From NCBI GenBank assembly GCA_049614485.1, contig JBMZDR010000001.1:200793-264792 (forward strand): 64,000 nt of DNA, written 5' to 3'. Each line of letters begins with the position of its first letter. Within the stretch, counting starts at the first letter, position 1. This document shows, piece by piece, positions 26,780-35,245 of the stretch. The translations under genes and the position numbers were made by a program. The DNA comes from GCA-2733415 sp049614485 (GTDB lineage: Bacteria; Bacteroidota; Bacteroidia; Flavobacteriales; Flavobacteriaceae). The notes under the pieces were generated by a model. The model was not told the DNA's origin and searched no databases. It saw only the letters and a list, made by a program, of their open reading frames with translations.

Positions 26780-27739
26780 TTAAAACGACTTATTTGTACG
26801 GTTAACGGTTTTATGCATTGCAAAATGAGTGCCAATTTCTGGAATTTCAAAAGCATCTCCAGATTTTTTAAATCCGAACTTGCTGTAAAAATTCACAGCA
26901 TTTTCTCGTGCATTACACCAAACTAAAGTGCATTTTTTTGCTTTCAATAGTTTTTCGCCTACTTCGAGTAAAATATTTCCGAATTTTTTTCCTTGAAATG
27001 GCTGTAAAATGGCCATCCCTCTTAATTGGTATTGTAGCTCTTCGTTAAATGAGGTGTTGGTATTTTTCATGTAGGTTACAACACCTATTAGCTCGCTATA
27101 ATAAAATAAACCCAAATGATGAGTCGTTTTTAAATTATCACCTTCAAATTTACAAGTGTCAATTGGTTTGCCTTGCCGTAGTACTTGATGCCGGATCTTA
27201 AGCGTTTGAGAAGCGTTTATTTCTTTAACTTCTACTAAGTTATTTTTTGCATGAAATATTTGTGTAACGTTCCCTTCGTGAATTTTTTCTTGATAAAACT
27301 GTAAACCAGCTTTTTTAGCAACAGAAATTGAGGCTTTATTGTGCTTGTTTGCATAGGCATAAATGTTTTGAACACGTAATTTGTTAAATGCATATGAAAG
27401 CACACCTTTAGACGCTTCTGTAGCGAAGCCCTTATTCCAGTGCTTTTCAAAAATACGGTAACCAAGATCAATATAATCATCAATAGGGTGGTATTTTAAA
27501 CCACACCATCCAATAAACTCACCTTGTCGTTTTTCACAAACAGCCCATCGCCCCATATTATATGTGTCGTAGTGCGTGTAGTTTTTAATAAAACGTTCTG
27601 CTTCTGAAATGTTTTTAAAAGGGACATCACCTGTGTATTTTAAAACATTTGAATTGCTATTTAGTTTGAATAATGCAGAAGCATCTTTTAACTGAAATTT
27701 TCTAAGGTACAAGCGTTCAGTTTCAATGATTCGTCCCAT
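26780..27739 (-). CDS. Tandem two-domain GNAT acetyltransferase
   Basis: A 319-residue protein made of two GNAT folds. The first (about 1-165) is RimJ/RimL-like (MGRIIETERLYLRKFQLKDASALFKL, IGWCGLKYHP, FATEASKGVLSYAF, NIYAYANKHNKASISVAKKAGLQFY). The second (about 170-305) is a shorter ElaA/YitI-like GNAT domain (IRHQVLRQGKPIDTCKFEGDNL, QLRGMAILQPFQGKKFGNILLEVGEKL, NAVNFYSKFGFKKSGDAFEI). Each has its own acetyl-CoA loop (FATEAS / FQGKKFG). Fusions of this kind do occur, but the substrates cannot be told. It is separated from the M48 gene by 78 bp. Confidence 0.85.
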   Translation of the reverse strand: MGRIIETERLYLRKFQLKDASALFKLNSNSNVLKYTGDVPFKNISEAERFIKNYTHYDTYNMGRWAVCEKRQGEFIGWCGLKYHPIDDYIDLGYRIFEKHWNKGFATEASKGVLSYAFNKLRVQNIYAYANKHNKASISVAKKAGLQFYQEKIHEGNVTQIFHAKNNLVEVKEINASQTLKIRHQVLRQGKPIDTCKFEGDNLKTTHHLGLFYYSELIGVVTYMKNTNTSFNEELQYQLRGMAILQPFQGKKFGNILLEVGEKLLKAKKCTLVWCNARENAVNFYSKFGFKKSGDAFEIPEIGTHFAMHKTVNRTNKSF

Positions 27740-27934
27740 AGTTCTAGAATATTTTTTTGAATTTTAGCATTCAAAAATAACATTACTAAATGAGGAAGTG
27801 AGTAGATCGTTACATTTTTTAGAAAAAAAACACAAGTAATTTAAACGGCTTACAATCTTTTAGAGGTAAATATAAATTGTATTTAGTTGACTGGTAGTTT
27901 GTTGTGAAATAGTTTTAAAAAAATTAAAAAACAT
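27740..27934. other. AT-rich spacer before tRNA-Gly
   Basis: About 195 bp upstream of the tRNA-Gly promoter, between the start of the GNAT gene and that promoter. No ORF, repeat or hairpin of note was seen; it should contain the GNAT promoter, which I could not place. Confidence 0.5.
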
Positions 27935-27966
27935 TTGGTATAATGTGTTAAAACTACCTATATTTG
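27935..27966 (+). promoter_or_regulatory. Promoter of tRNA-Gly
   Basis: TTG at 27935-27937, a 21-nt spacer and TATATTTG at 27959-27966. The tRNA begins 11 bp later, so the primary transcript has almost no leader. Confidence 0.75.
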
Positions 27967-27976
27967 CCAAACGCTT

Positions 27977-28049
27977 GCGAGAGTAGCTCAGCTGGTAGAG
28001 CGTCAGCCTTCCAAGCTGAATGTCGCCGGTTCGAACCCGGTCTCTCGCT
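27977..28049 (+). tRNA. tRNA-Gly (TCC anticodon)
   Basis: Full cloverleaf of 73 nt: acceptor GCGAGAG pairing with CTCTCGC, D-arm GCTCAGCTGGTAGAGC, anticodon stem TCAGC/GCTGA around loop CTTCCAA (anticodon TCC), T-arm GCCGG TTCGAAC CCGGT, discriminator T. CCA is not encoded. A second copy lies at 63624. Confidence 0.97.
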
Positions 28050-28060
28050 CAAATAGGGCA

Positions 28061-28094
28061 AAAAAGGATCTTCTGAAAAGAAGGTCCTTTTTTT
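28061..28094 (+). terminator. Intrinsic terminator after tRNA-Gly
   Basis: A 14-bp stem with one G-T pair (AAAAAGGATCTTCT / AGAAGGTCCTTTTT) with a GAAA tetraloop and a T-run, 12 bp after the tRNA. Confidence 0.9.
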
Positions 28095-28359
28095 TGTTGT
28101 ATAATTAAGAATAAAGACTTTTGGCAGCGTCTGATTTTAAAGTTAACAATATACATCTGCTGAGGCTGTAAGTAAAGAGATGCCGAGTTTCAATAAAAAT
28201 ACACCTGTATTGTAGTTGTTATGTTTTTAGCACAAGCAAGTAAACCCTAATTAAGCTGCTTTATAACCTTTTTTAAAATGGAATGAAAGTGATATTAAAA
28301 AATAAACTTGCACCTAAAATGTGTGGGTGAAAAACGTTGATAAATTCCATAGTGGTGTT
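28095..28359. other. Intergenic stretch, nothing assigned
   Basis: About 265 bp between the tRNA-Gly terminator and the end of the minus-strand NTF2-like gene. I see no ORF with a good start, no tRNA and no strong hairpin. Confidence 0.5.
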
Positions 28360-28815
28360 TTATAAGTTCTTTTTAGTATAAGCCGCTAAAAGTGCTTGGG
28401 TTTGTTTATTTAGTTTTCTTTTAAAAAATGAAGTACCTCCTAATAACTTTCCTTTAAACCCCATTGCTTGTGAGGCCCAGTTATGGAGATTAAAAACATC
28501 AGTATGTTTGGAAATTTTACCGTCTTTAAATTCAAACGTAGCATCTATTTTATTTAAGACGTTGTTTCCTGTAGCAGAAAATATGTAGCTAGCTTCCCAA
28601 TGGGCAGAGGTTTCTGTAACTTGATTGTAGTTTAAAGAAAAATCTTTTGCTTTTGAGCATATCATACGCCACATGTTTTTTGCGGCATTTCCTTTAAGAG
28701 TGCCAAAGGCTGGATCGGTAAACTCAATGTCATCATGATATAAGGAAAGCATAGTGTCAACATCTAGTTTTTGAAAAGCTGTGTAAAATTGTTCTATAAT
28801 TTCTTTTTGACGCAT
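28360..28815 (-). CDS. SnoaL/NTF2-like family protein
   Basis: A 151-residue cytosolic protein of the NTF2-like fold: MRQKEIIEQFYTAFQKLDVDTMLSLYHDDIEFTDPAFGTLKGNAAKNMW is the classic SnoaL_2 opening (helix, YHDDIEF strand, F-G-x-x-x-G-x-x-A loop), followed by FEFKDGKISKHTDVFN near the C-terminus. Proteins of this fold are polyketide cyclases, isomerases or simple ligand-binding proteins; activity cannot be assigned. It begins 6 bp after the pepE gene on the same strand, so the two form an operon. Confidence 0.87.
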   Translation of the reverse strand: MRQKEIIEQFYTAFQKLDVDTMLSLYHDDIEFTDPAFGTLKGNAAKNMWRMICSKAKDFSLNYNQVTETSAHWEASYIFSATGNNVLNKIDATFEFKDGKISKHTDVFNLHNWASQAMGFKGKLLGGTSFFKRKLNKQTQALLAAYTKKNL

Positions 28816-28821
28816 AAGTTA

Positions 28822-29529
28822 TTAATTAAAGCCAGAAAAATCATGCTGAGGCTTTACTTCATAAGGAGGTTTGTTGTGCTCAAAAACACGTGCGTTTAAA
28901 TCGCCATTAAGTGTAATTGTGGCATCATTTACTGTTAGCCAACTTCCTTCTCGTAAACCAATAACAGGTACAGTGTTAAATTTATGAAATTCTTTAATAC
29001 GTGTTTCTCTTGTTTCTCCTTTATGTGTAGAGCTTGGGTCAGGGTCTAAATAATGGGGGTTAATATTGAAAGAAACACAGCCTAAAGTTGAAAAACTAGG
29101 AGGGTAAACAATAGGCATGTCGTTTGTTGTGTTCATAGTTAGGCCGCAAATATTACTTCCAGCGCTAGTTCCTAAATAAGGCGTGCCAGTTGTAATTATA
29201 TTTTTTAGCACAGGCATGATGTTATATTTGTAAAGTTGTGAAACTAACAAAAACGTATTTCCGCCCCCAGTAAAGATGCCTTGCGCGTTTTTTAATTCGT
29301 GATTATAATCATCACATTCATGCAGTCCTTTTACTTTGATGTTAATTGCTGCAAATGCTTTTTTGGCAATGGTTGTATATGCATCGTGAGTAATTCCACC
29401 TGGTCTAGCAAATGGGATAAAAATAATTTCTGTACAGTTGTTGAAATGTTGTTTTAAGGTTGGTAATAAATATTCAAGGTATCCACTGCCGTGTATTGTA
29501 GAAGTGCTTGCTATAATTAGTTTTTTCAT
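28822..29529 (-). CDS. pepE: Peptidase E (alpha-aspartyl dipeptidase, S51)
   Basis: A 235-residue serine peptidase of family S51, the normal PepE length. It hydrolyses dipeptides with an N-terminal aspartate in the cytosol. Visible: IIFIPFARPGG, GIFTGGGNTFLL, the nucleophile S122 in YLGTSAGSN, and NPHYLDP with the catalytic histidine. The start at MKKLIIASTSTIHGSGYLEY matches the family. It leads a two-gene minus-strand operon with the NTF2-like gene. Confidence 0.93.
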   Translation of the reverse strand: MKKLIIASTSTIHGSGYLEYLLPTLKQHFNNCTEIIFIPFARPGGITHDAYTTIAKKAFAAINIKVKGLHECDDYNHELKNAQGIFTGGGNTFLLVSQLYKYNIMPVLKNIITTGTPYLGTSAGSNICGLTMNTTNDMPIVYPPSFSTLGCVSFNINPHYLDPDPSSTHKGETRETRIKEFHKFNTVPVIGLREGSWLTVNDATITLNGDLNARVFEHNKPPYEVKPQHDFSGFN

Positions 29530-29621
29530 GTATATAAGCTAAAATAAGTATAATTGTAAATTTACGGATTATTAAGCTTTAACAAAACTTTAGATTCAAA
29601 TAAAGATTTGTTTAACATAAT

Positions 29622-30392
29622 ATGCTGTTGTTTTATGGTGTGAAAAAACAGTTGTATTATATTTTTTTATTAAATACCATTGGTGTGTTTAGTCAAGCAT
29701 TGTTAAAAGGAGAAATAACGAACTCTAACGATATTGATGGAATTCATGTGTTTAATAAAACGTTTCAGAAATACACAATAACAACTGAAGAAGGACGGTT
29801 TTCAATTCCGGTAAGACCTCAAGATACTATTGTTTTTACGGCACTACAATACCATTTAAAAGAAGTAATTGTAACTGAAGAAATTTTTAACGATGAGGTT
29901 ATTCAAGTTTTGCTTGATACAAAAGTGAATGAGTTGGATGAGGTTTACATAGGTTATGAACTTACAGGAAATCTAATTACGGATAGCAAACAAATTAAAA
30001 CAACACAATCTGTTGAATTTGGAATGACTGATGCATTTAGAGGACTGGGCGATTATAAAGGGGTTCTGGTTAAAGATGAATATTCTGAGATTGGAGAAAA
30101 TGAAATGCCATCAGGTATCAATATAATTGGACTAATTTTGAGTTTGATTCCCAAAAACAAAACAGTTATAAAAAAAGTTATTCCATTAAAATATTCTAAA
30201 GATGATTTAGAGTTGTATTTTGGTAAGCAGTTTATGTTAATAGAACTCAATTTAAATGAACATGATTGTGAACGGTTTATTCAATTTACTGAGTTTGACG
30301 AGCAATTAATCATGACATTAAACAACAGAGATAAGTTTGCTTTAGTAAATCGATTGCTTGAATTAAGAAAAACATTTATTACGTTAGAATGA
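29622..30392 (+). CDS. Exported carboxypeptidase-regulatory-like (CarboxypepD_reg) protein, copy 1
   Basis: A 256-residue protein with a hydrophobic N-terminus. The ATG at 29622 gives MLLFYGVKKQLYY; a GTG at 29640 (VKKQLYYIFLLNTIGVFSQ) gives a cleaner signal peptide and is a likely alternative. The first 90 residues form the small beta-sandwich regulatory domain common at the start of TonB-dependent receptors (LLKGEI..., GIHVFNKTFQKYTIT, DTIVFTALQYHLKEV). There is no barrel here. The rest is unassigned. The next gene is a paralogue whose ATG overlaps this stop (ATGA), so they are translationally coupled tandem duplicates. Confidence 0.8.
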   Translation: MLLFYGVKKQLYYIFLLNTIGVFSQALLKGEITNSNDIDGIHVFNKTFQKYTITTEEGRFSIPVRPQDTIVFTALQYHLKEVIVTEEIFNDEVIQVLLDTKVNELDEVYIGYELTGNLITDSKQIKTTQSVEFGMTDAFRGLGDYKGVLVKDEYSEIGENEMPSGINIIGLILSLIPKNKTVIKKVIPLKYSKDDLELYFGKQFMLIELNLNEHDCERFIQFTEFDEQLIMTLNNRDKFALVNRLLELRKTFITLE

Positions 30393-31147
30393 AGTATATA
30401 AGGTATTTATTTTTAGTGTTCCCTATTATAACGTTTAGTCAATCTTTATTAAAAGGAGAAATTGTTAATTCTGGCGATAATGAGGGTATTCATGTGTTTA
30501 ACAAAACATTTCAAAAGTATACCATTACAAATGCAAATGGAGAGTTTGAAATAGAGGTAAACCAAAACGATACGATTGTTTTTAGTGCACTTCAATACCA
30601 GTTAAAACGCCTAGTGATTACTAAAAAAGTGTTAGATGAAGGCTACAAGTACATTTTGTTAGAAGATCAAGTAAATGAGTTGGACGCAGTGTATATAAAA
30701 CCAAAATTGACAGGAGATTTACTTGCAGATACACAACGTATTAAAACTAAAGAATTGTTTACCGCAAAAACCTTAGGGTTGCCAAATGCACATGTTAAGC
30801 CACCTACAGCATCTGAACGAAAACTCTATACAGCAACACATTCAGGAGGCGGTATAATTCCTGTAGATGTAATTATTAATGCCATTTCTGGACGTACAAA
30901 AATGCTAAAAAGACATGTGCAGCTGGAGCGGAAATCTAATTTGGAAACTAAAACATATGACGCTTTTGAACACACGATGACTTATGATTTCAAAATCCCA
31001 AAAACAAAATTATACGACTTTCTTTATTACGCCTCATCAGATGAACTGTTTACTCAAATAGTTAAAACAAATAGTAATATTATTATTTATGATTTTCTGA
31101 AAAACAAATCAAAAACCTATCTTCAAATACTAGAAAAAAAAGACTAA
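30389..31147 (+). CDS. Exported carboxypeptidase-regulatory-like (CarboxypepD_reg) protein, copy 2
   Basis: A 252-residue paralogue of the preceding gene. It has a clean signal peptide (MKYIRYLFLVFPIITFSQS) then the same beta domain: LLKGEIVNS, EGIHVFNKTFQKYTIT, NDTIVFSALQYQLKRLVITKK and VNELDAVYIKPKLTGDL, nearly matching copy 1 block for block. The C-terminal halves differ (here a Lys- and Thr-rich linker, HSGGGIIPVDVIINAISGRTKML), suggesting divergence of function after duplication. It overlaps copy 1 by 4 bp and is followed by a DUF6702-like gene and an M1 peptidase, likely one transcription unit. Function unknown; the domain commonly occurs in periplasmic or surface proteins. Confidence 0.8.
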   Translation: MKYIRYLFLVFPIITFSQSLLKGEIVNSGDNEGIHVFNKTFQKYTITNANGEFEIEVNQNDTIVFSALQYQLKRLVITKKVLDEGYKYILLEDQVNELDAVYIKPKLTGDLLADTQRIKTKELFTAKTLGLPNAHVKPPTASERKLYTATHSGGGIIPVDVIINAISGRTKMLKRHVQLERKSNLETKTYDAFEHTMTYDFKIPKTKLYDFLYYASSDELFTQIVKTNSNIIIYDFLKNKSKTYLQILEKKD

Positions 31148-31187
31148 TGGTATAAGTTTTGTAACAAATAGAAAAGAATCAATACTA

Positions 31188-31700
31188 ATGTTTAAAATAA
31201 GTATTTCAATGAAAATTAAAACAAATGCAATTATAGTTGGCTTATTGTTTATGCTCTCTAGTTTTACTGTATTGCACAAATATTACGTAAGCGTTACAGA
31301 TATAGAGTACTCATCAGCAAACAAATCATTGCAAGTGACATCACGTTTATTTATTGATGATTTTCAAAACGTGTTGCAAGAACGGTATGGAGCTTCAATA
31401 AAATTAGACGACAAAACTGCCGATGTTTATGTAGAAAAATATTTTAAAAAGAAGTTTTCAATTAGTGTCAATGGTGCCTTAAAAAGCTACACATACATCG
31501 GTAAAGAGTTTAATGATGATATGTTACAGTGTTATTTTGAAGTAGAAGATATTGATGATGTTCAATCTGTAACAATAACCAATAAACTATTGATGGATCT
31601 ATATGAAGGACAACAAAATATTACCCATATTACAATAAATGATAAAAAGAAAAGTTTTTTACTAATTAAAGAGAACACCTCTGGGGTGTTAAAGTTATAA
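31188..31700 (+). CDS. DUF6702-like exported protein
   Basis: A 170-residue protein with a signal peptide (MKIKTNAIIVGLLFMLSSFTVLHK). The true start is probably the internal ATG at 31209 (residue 8, MKIKTN), since the seven residues before it are not needed. The mature part has HKYYVSVTDIEYSSANKSLQVTSRLFIDDFQNVL and KKKFSISVNG, the pattern I associate with DUF6702 in Flavobacteriaceae, usually encoded directly before an M1 peptidase, as here. No activity is known; it may be a periplasmic partner. Confidence 0.75.
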   Translation: MFKISISMKIKTNAIIVGLLFMLSSFTVLHKYYVSVTDIEYSSANKSLQVTSRLFIDDFQNVLQERYGASIKLDDKTADVYVEKYFKKKFSISVNGALKSYTYIGKEFNDDMLQCYFEVEDIDDVQSVTITNKLLMDLYEGQQNITHITINDKKKSFLLIKENTSGVLKL

Positions 31701-31755
31701 TAAATAGTAGCTAACTATCATAAAAAAAGTTATTTTCACACAAAAATTATAATCA

Positions 31756-34065
31756 ATGAAGCAAAGTAAGTATCTAGTTCTTTCCATGATATTCCTTGTT
31801 AGTGGAATTTCATTCGCTCAAGACAAAGCAAAAGAAGAAGTGCGTGAAGGCGGACACAATAACACTAATAAGTTCAGGCAGTTGTACCAAGAGTTTTCAA
31901 CTCCCAACCAGTACAGAACTGCATCAGGAGCGCCTGGTCATGCGTACTACCAGCAAAAAGCCGATTATAAAATCAACTTAGAACTGGATGATGTCAATCA
32001 AAAAATTTCAGGAGAAGAGACGATTACTTATACGAATAATTCACCTGATGATTTAGAGTATTTATGGTTGCAATTAGATCAGAACATTCGTGCTAAAGAT
32101 TCAAAATCACATTTAAAAGATGGCGGCGGAGTACCAGCTGCAGACCAACCAAGTTCATTTGTAGGAAAGCATTTTGGAACTAAATTTGACGGAGGTTTTA
32201 ATATTCAGGAAGTTAAAGATGCTAATGGTAAAGCAATGAAGCACGTCATCAATCAAACGATGATGCGTATTGATTTATCGTCACCATTAAAAGCTGGAGA
32301 GAAAATATCTTTCTCAGTAAAATGGTGGTATAATATTAACGATCATGTTAATGGTAGAGGACGTTCAGGGTATGAATACTTTAAAAAAGACGATAACTAC
32401 TCGTATGTCATCGCACAGTTTTTTCCAAGAATGTGTGTGTACAATGATGTAGAAGGTTGGCAAAACTACCAATTCTGGGGTAACGGAGAGTTTGCTTTAG
32501 CATTTGGTGATTATGATGTTAATATTACAGTGCCAGCAGATCATATTGTAGATGCTACTGGAGAGTTGCAAAATAGAAAAGATGTATTCTCTAAGACGAT
32601 GATGAATCGTTATAAAAAAGCAAGAAAATCATTTGACAAACCAGTAATGATTGTAAATCAGTCTGAAGCTGAGGCAAATGAAAAGAGCCGTTCAACTGAA
32701 AAGAAAACATGGAAGTTTAGCGCTAAAAATGTTAGAGATTTCGGATTTACGTCTTCAAGAAAGTACATTTGGGATATGCAAGCGGTTAAGCTTGGTGAGC
32801 GTACTGTAATGGCAGTGTCATTATACTCAAAAGAAGGAAATCCGTTATGGGAAGAGTATTCTACTAAAGCAGTTGTAAGTACATTAAAATCGTATTCTGA
32901 TAAAACGTTTGATTATCCTTATCCTAAAGCAATTTCTGTACATGCTAAAAATCAAGGAATGGAATATCCTATGATTTGCTGGAACTATGGCCGTCCAAAT
33001 GAAGATGGTACATATAGTGATAGAACTAAATACGGAATGATTAGTGTAATTATTCACGAAGTTGGACATAACTTCTTTCCAATGATCGTTAACTCTGATG
33101 AGCGTCAGTGGGGATGGATGGATGAAGGTTTAGATACATTCATGCAGTATATAGCAGAACAAGAATTTGGAACATGGTTCCCTGAAGCAATTGCTCCAAA
33201 TAAAAAATACCCATCTCGAAGAGGTGAACCTGCTAAGATTGTTAATTACATGAAAGGTGATCAAAGTTTCATCACGCCAATTATGTCTAACCCAGAAAAT
33301 GTATACCAATTAGGGAATAATGCCTATGGTAAACCAGCAACAGCATTAAACATTTTAAGAGAAACGGTAATGGGTAAAGAATTGTTTGATCATGCCTTTA
33401 AAACGTATTCTCAACGTTGGATGTTTAAGCACCCTTCACCAGAAGATTTCTTCAGAACTATGGAAGATGCTTCTGGAGTTGATTTAGACTGGTATTGGAG
33501 AGGATGGTTTTATTCAACAGATTATGTTGATATAGGAGTTAAAAGCGTAAAGAAATTTTATGTGAGCTCTAAGCCAACTGCAAAAATCAAGAAAATAATG
33601 GAGGCAAGAGGAATGAAAGAATCAGACTTGCCACCGCTAGTGTATATGGCTGAAGAAGGTAGTGAAGACTTTACAGATAAATTAGCCGAAGGTTCAGCAT
33701 TAGATAACTCGTCTACTTTAAAAGAGTATATGATGGATAACTTTACAGCAGATGAGCGTGCTAAAATGGCTACGCCAAAGTATTTTTACGAGATTGAATT
33801 TAACAAGCCAGGTGGTTTGGTAATGCCTTTAATTGTAGAGTACAAGTATGCAGATGGTTCAGTTGAAAACATTACGTATCCTGCTCAAGTATGGAGAAAG
33901 AATGATAACGAAGTGAAAAAAGTTATTGCTTCAGAAAAAGAATTAATTAGCATTACAGTAGACCCTAACTTAGAGACTGCTGATATTGATGTGACAAATA
34001 ACGCTTGGCCTAAACAAGAAAAAGAAAACAAATTCGACTCTTTCAAAAAGAAAGTAAAAGGATAA
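31756..34065 (+). CDS. M1 family metallopeptidase
   Basis: A 769-residue exported zinc aminopeptidase-type protein (signal peptide MKQSKYLVLSMIFLVSGISFAQ). The N-terminal beta domain begins YKINLELDDVNQKISGEETITYTNNSPDDLEYLWLQLDQN. The catalytic domain has GMEYP in place of the GxMEN motif and the zinc site HEVGHNFF: H434, E435, H438, with the third ligand E457, exactly the 18-residue spacing of the family (HEXXH-X18-E). Downstream helices cover the rest. It should trim peptides in the periplasm. Followed by a bidirectional terminator. Confidence 0.93.
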   Translation: MKQSKYLVLSMIFLVSGISFAQDKAKEEVREGGHNNTNKFRQLYQEFSTPNQYRTASGAPGHAYYQQKADYKINLELDDVNQKISGEETITYTNNSPDDLEYLWLQLDQNIRAKDSKSHLKDGGGVPAADQPSSFVGKHFGTKFDGGFNIQEVKDANGKAMKHVINQTMMRIDLSSPLKAGEKISFSVKWWYNINDHVNGRGRSGYEYFKKDDNYSYVIAQFFPRMCVYNDVEGWQNYQFWGNGEFALAFGDYDVNITVPADHIVDATGELQNRKDVFSKTMMNRYKKARKSFDKPVMIVNQSEAEANEKSRSTEKKTWKFSAKNVRDFGFTSSRKYIWDMQAVKLGERTVMAVSLYSKEGNPLWEEYSTKAVVSTLKSYSDKTFDYPYPKAISVHAKNQGMEYPMICWNYGRPNEDGTYSDRTKYGMISVIIHEVGHNFFPMIVNSDERQWGWMDEGLDTFMQYIAEQEFGTWFPEAIAPNKKYPSRRGEPAKIVNYMKGDQSFITPIMSNPENVYQLGNNAYGKPATALNILRETVMGKELFDHAFKTYSQRWMFKHPSPEDFFRTMEDASGVDLDWYWRGWFYSTDYVDIGVKSVKKFYVSSKPTAKIKKIMEARGMKESDLPPLVYMAEEGSEDFTDKLAEGSALDNSSTLKEYMMDNFTADERAKMATPKYFYEIEFNKPGGLVMPLIVEYKYADGSVENITYPAQVWRKNDNEVKKVIASEKELISITVDPNLETADIDVTNNAWPKQEKENKFDSFKKKVKG

Positions 34066-34092
34066 TAGAGTATTATAGATTATAATAAAAAA

Positions 34093-34119
34093 GCCAACTC
34101 AATTGAGTTGGCTTTTTTT
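34093..34119. terminator. Bidirectional intrinsic terminator
   Basis: GCCAACTC, loop AATT, GAGTTGGC (34093-34112), flanked by an A-run on the left and a T-run on the right, so it can stop transcripts from both the M1 peptidase (+) and the DUF1697 gene (-). Confidence 0.9.
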
Positions 34120-34124
34120 GTTGA

Positions 34125-34664
34125 CTAAATATTTTTTGACAACTCTATTAGTTTACTTACTGTTCGCCAATTCCGAGTAGTTGCTTTGGTGTTTAGTTGC
34201 TTTTCAAATTGTGTGTTTGAAAATTTAGTTTTAGCAAAACCGTCAGGAGTATGTAAATACACAAACCTATTTTTTATTTTAAAAGTATCATTATTATAGG
34301 TATTAATATCCAAGTGATTTATGACGTTTGTTTCAGGTGAAGTACCTAAAAAAGTAACGTGTAAAAATTTAATATCCTCTACAAAATTTAAATAAGGGTT
34401 TTCTTTAAAACACTGTTGTAATTCAGTAGTTGAAATGGTAATTACAGGTATAGTGTAGTTAAATGTAGTCTTTATTAACACTTCAATATGTTTGCTAATA
34501 ACAACACTCGTTTTTTCAGAAGATAAAAGAATATTGCCACTTTGTATGTAAGTAGATACCTCTGTGTAGCCATTGTTATTTAGCAAGTCTTTCAAACTTG
34601 CCATAGGAAGTTTGTTGTGGCCGCCTACATTAATACCTCTTAGCAAAACAATATATTGTGTCAT
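34125..34664 (-). CDS. DUF1697 domain protein
   Basis: A 179-residue soluble protein with the unmistakable DUF1697 opening: IVLLRGINVGGHNKLPMASLKDLL, followed by SYIQSGNILLSS (here TYIQSGNILLSS) and the C-terminal NWRTVSKLIEL. The function of this family is not known. No signal peptide, so cytosolic. It starts 1 bp after the stop of the small gene upstream, which indicates one operon. Confidence 0.93.
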   Translation of the reverse strand: MTQYIVLLRGINVGGHNKLPMASLKDLLNNNGYTEVSTYIQSGNILLSSEKTSVVISKHIEVLIKTTFNYTIPVITISTTELQQCFKENPYLNFVEDIKFLHVTFLGTSPETNVINHLDINTYNNDTFKIKNRFVYLHTPDGFAKTKFSNTQFEKQLNTKATTRNWRTVSKLIELSKNI

Positions 34665-34665
34665 G

Positions 34666-34905
34666 TTATTCTGTATAATATTGTCCTCTGTGCGGTTTTA
34701 AAGCTGCCTTTACTTTTTGTAAATCTGCTTCTTCAATTATCATAAAAGCTGATGCCGCAAATTCACCATGTACCTCTACAGATGTGTTTTTAAGCGCTAT
34801 TTTTTCAATAGCGATATAGTCATTCAAATGAATAACATGATGTTTAGCGGTTTGCTCCGCAGTTGGACCTCTAAACTCCCAAATTAATTTAATTTTTTTA
34901 CTCAT
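34666..34905 (-). CDS. Small conserved protein of unknown function
   Basis: A 79-residue protein, basic and soluble (KKIKLIWEFRGPTAEQTAKHHVIHLNDYI...). I do not recognise the family. It has a compact alpha/beta pattern, two nearby histidines (KHH, IHL) and a C-terminal Tyr-Tyr. Its intact reading frame, 1-bp spacing to DUF1697 and the strand-consistent codon use make it a real gene rather than a shadow. The divergent tatA starts 57 bp away. Confidence 0.7.
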   Translation of the reverse strand: MSKKIKLIWEFRGPTAEQTAKHHVIHLNDYIAIEKIALKNTSVEVHGEFAASAFMIIEEADLQKVKAALKPHRGQYYTE

Positions 34906-34950
34906 AGTGTAATATTAGTCTGCAAGATACTCAAAATAGAGAATAAGCTT

Positions 34951-34958
34951 TATATTTG
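34951..34958 (+). promoter_or_regulatory. -7 element upstream of tatA
   Basis: TATATTTG ends only 4 bp before the tatA ATG at 34963, so the transcript would start at or within a base or two of the start codon. Confidence 0.55.
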
Positions 34959-34962
34959 CAGT

Positions 34963-35244
34963 ATGCAAACACATTTTTTATTTATTAGCGGTGTTGAAAT
35001 CATATTCATTCTATTTATAGTAGTTATGATTTTTGGTGCAGATAAGTTACCTGAAATTGCTAGAGGTTTAGCGAAAGGTATGACACAGCTTAAGAATGCA
35101 ACTAATGATATAAAATCAGAAATTAATAACTCTGCAAAAGATTATGGTGTTGATACTGAGTTAGGTGCTTCGGTTAAAAACGAAATTAATAAAGTTAAGG
35201 ATGAGTTTGATGATTTAACTGGGCCAATCAAACGTCAGTTTTAA
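34963..35244 (+). CDS. tatA: Sec-independent translocase subunit TatA/TatE
   Basis: A 93-residue TatA-type protein: a short N-terminal periplasmic part, one membrane helix (GVEIIFILFIVVMIFGADKLPEIARGL), the F-G-x-x-K-L-P hinge characteristic of the family, an amphipathic helix, and an acidic-basic C-terminal tail. It forms the protein-conducting part of the twin-arginine pathway. No tatC is adjacent. The start is supported by the family opening M-x-T/H-x-FIS. The 5' end appears nearly leaderless. Confidence 0.93.
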   Translation: MQTHFLFISGVEIIFILFIVVMIFGADKLPEIARGLAKGMTQLKNATNDIKSEINNSAKDYGVDTELGASVKNEINKVKDEFDDLTGPIKRQF

Positions 35245-35245
35245 A

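Noticed and set aside
28095..28359. Possible small RNA or ORF after tRNA-Gly
   Set aside because: No promoter with both halves, no second terminator and no ORF of good length is visible.
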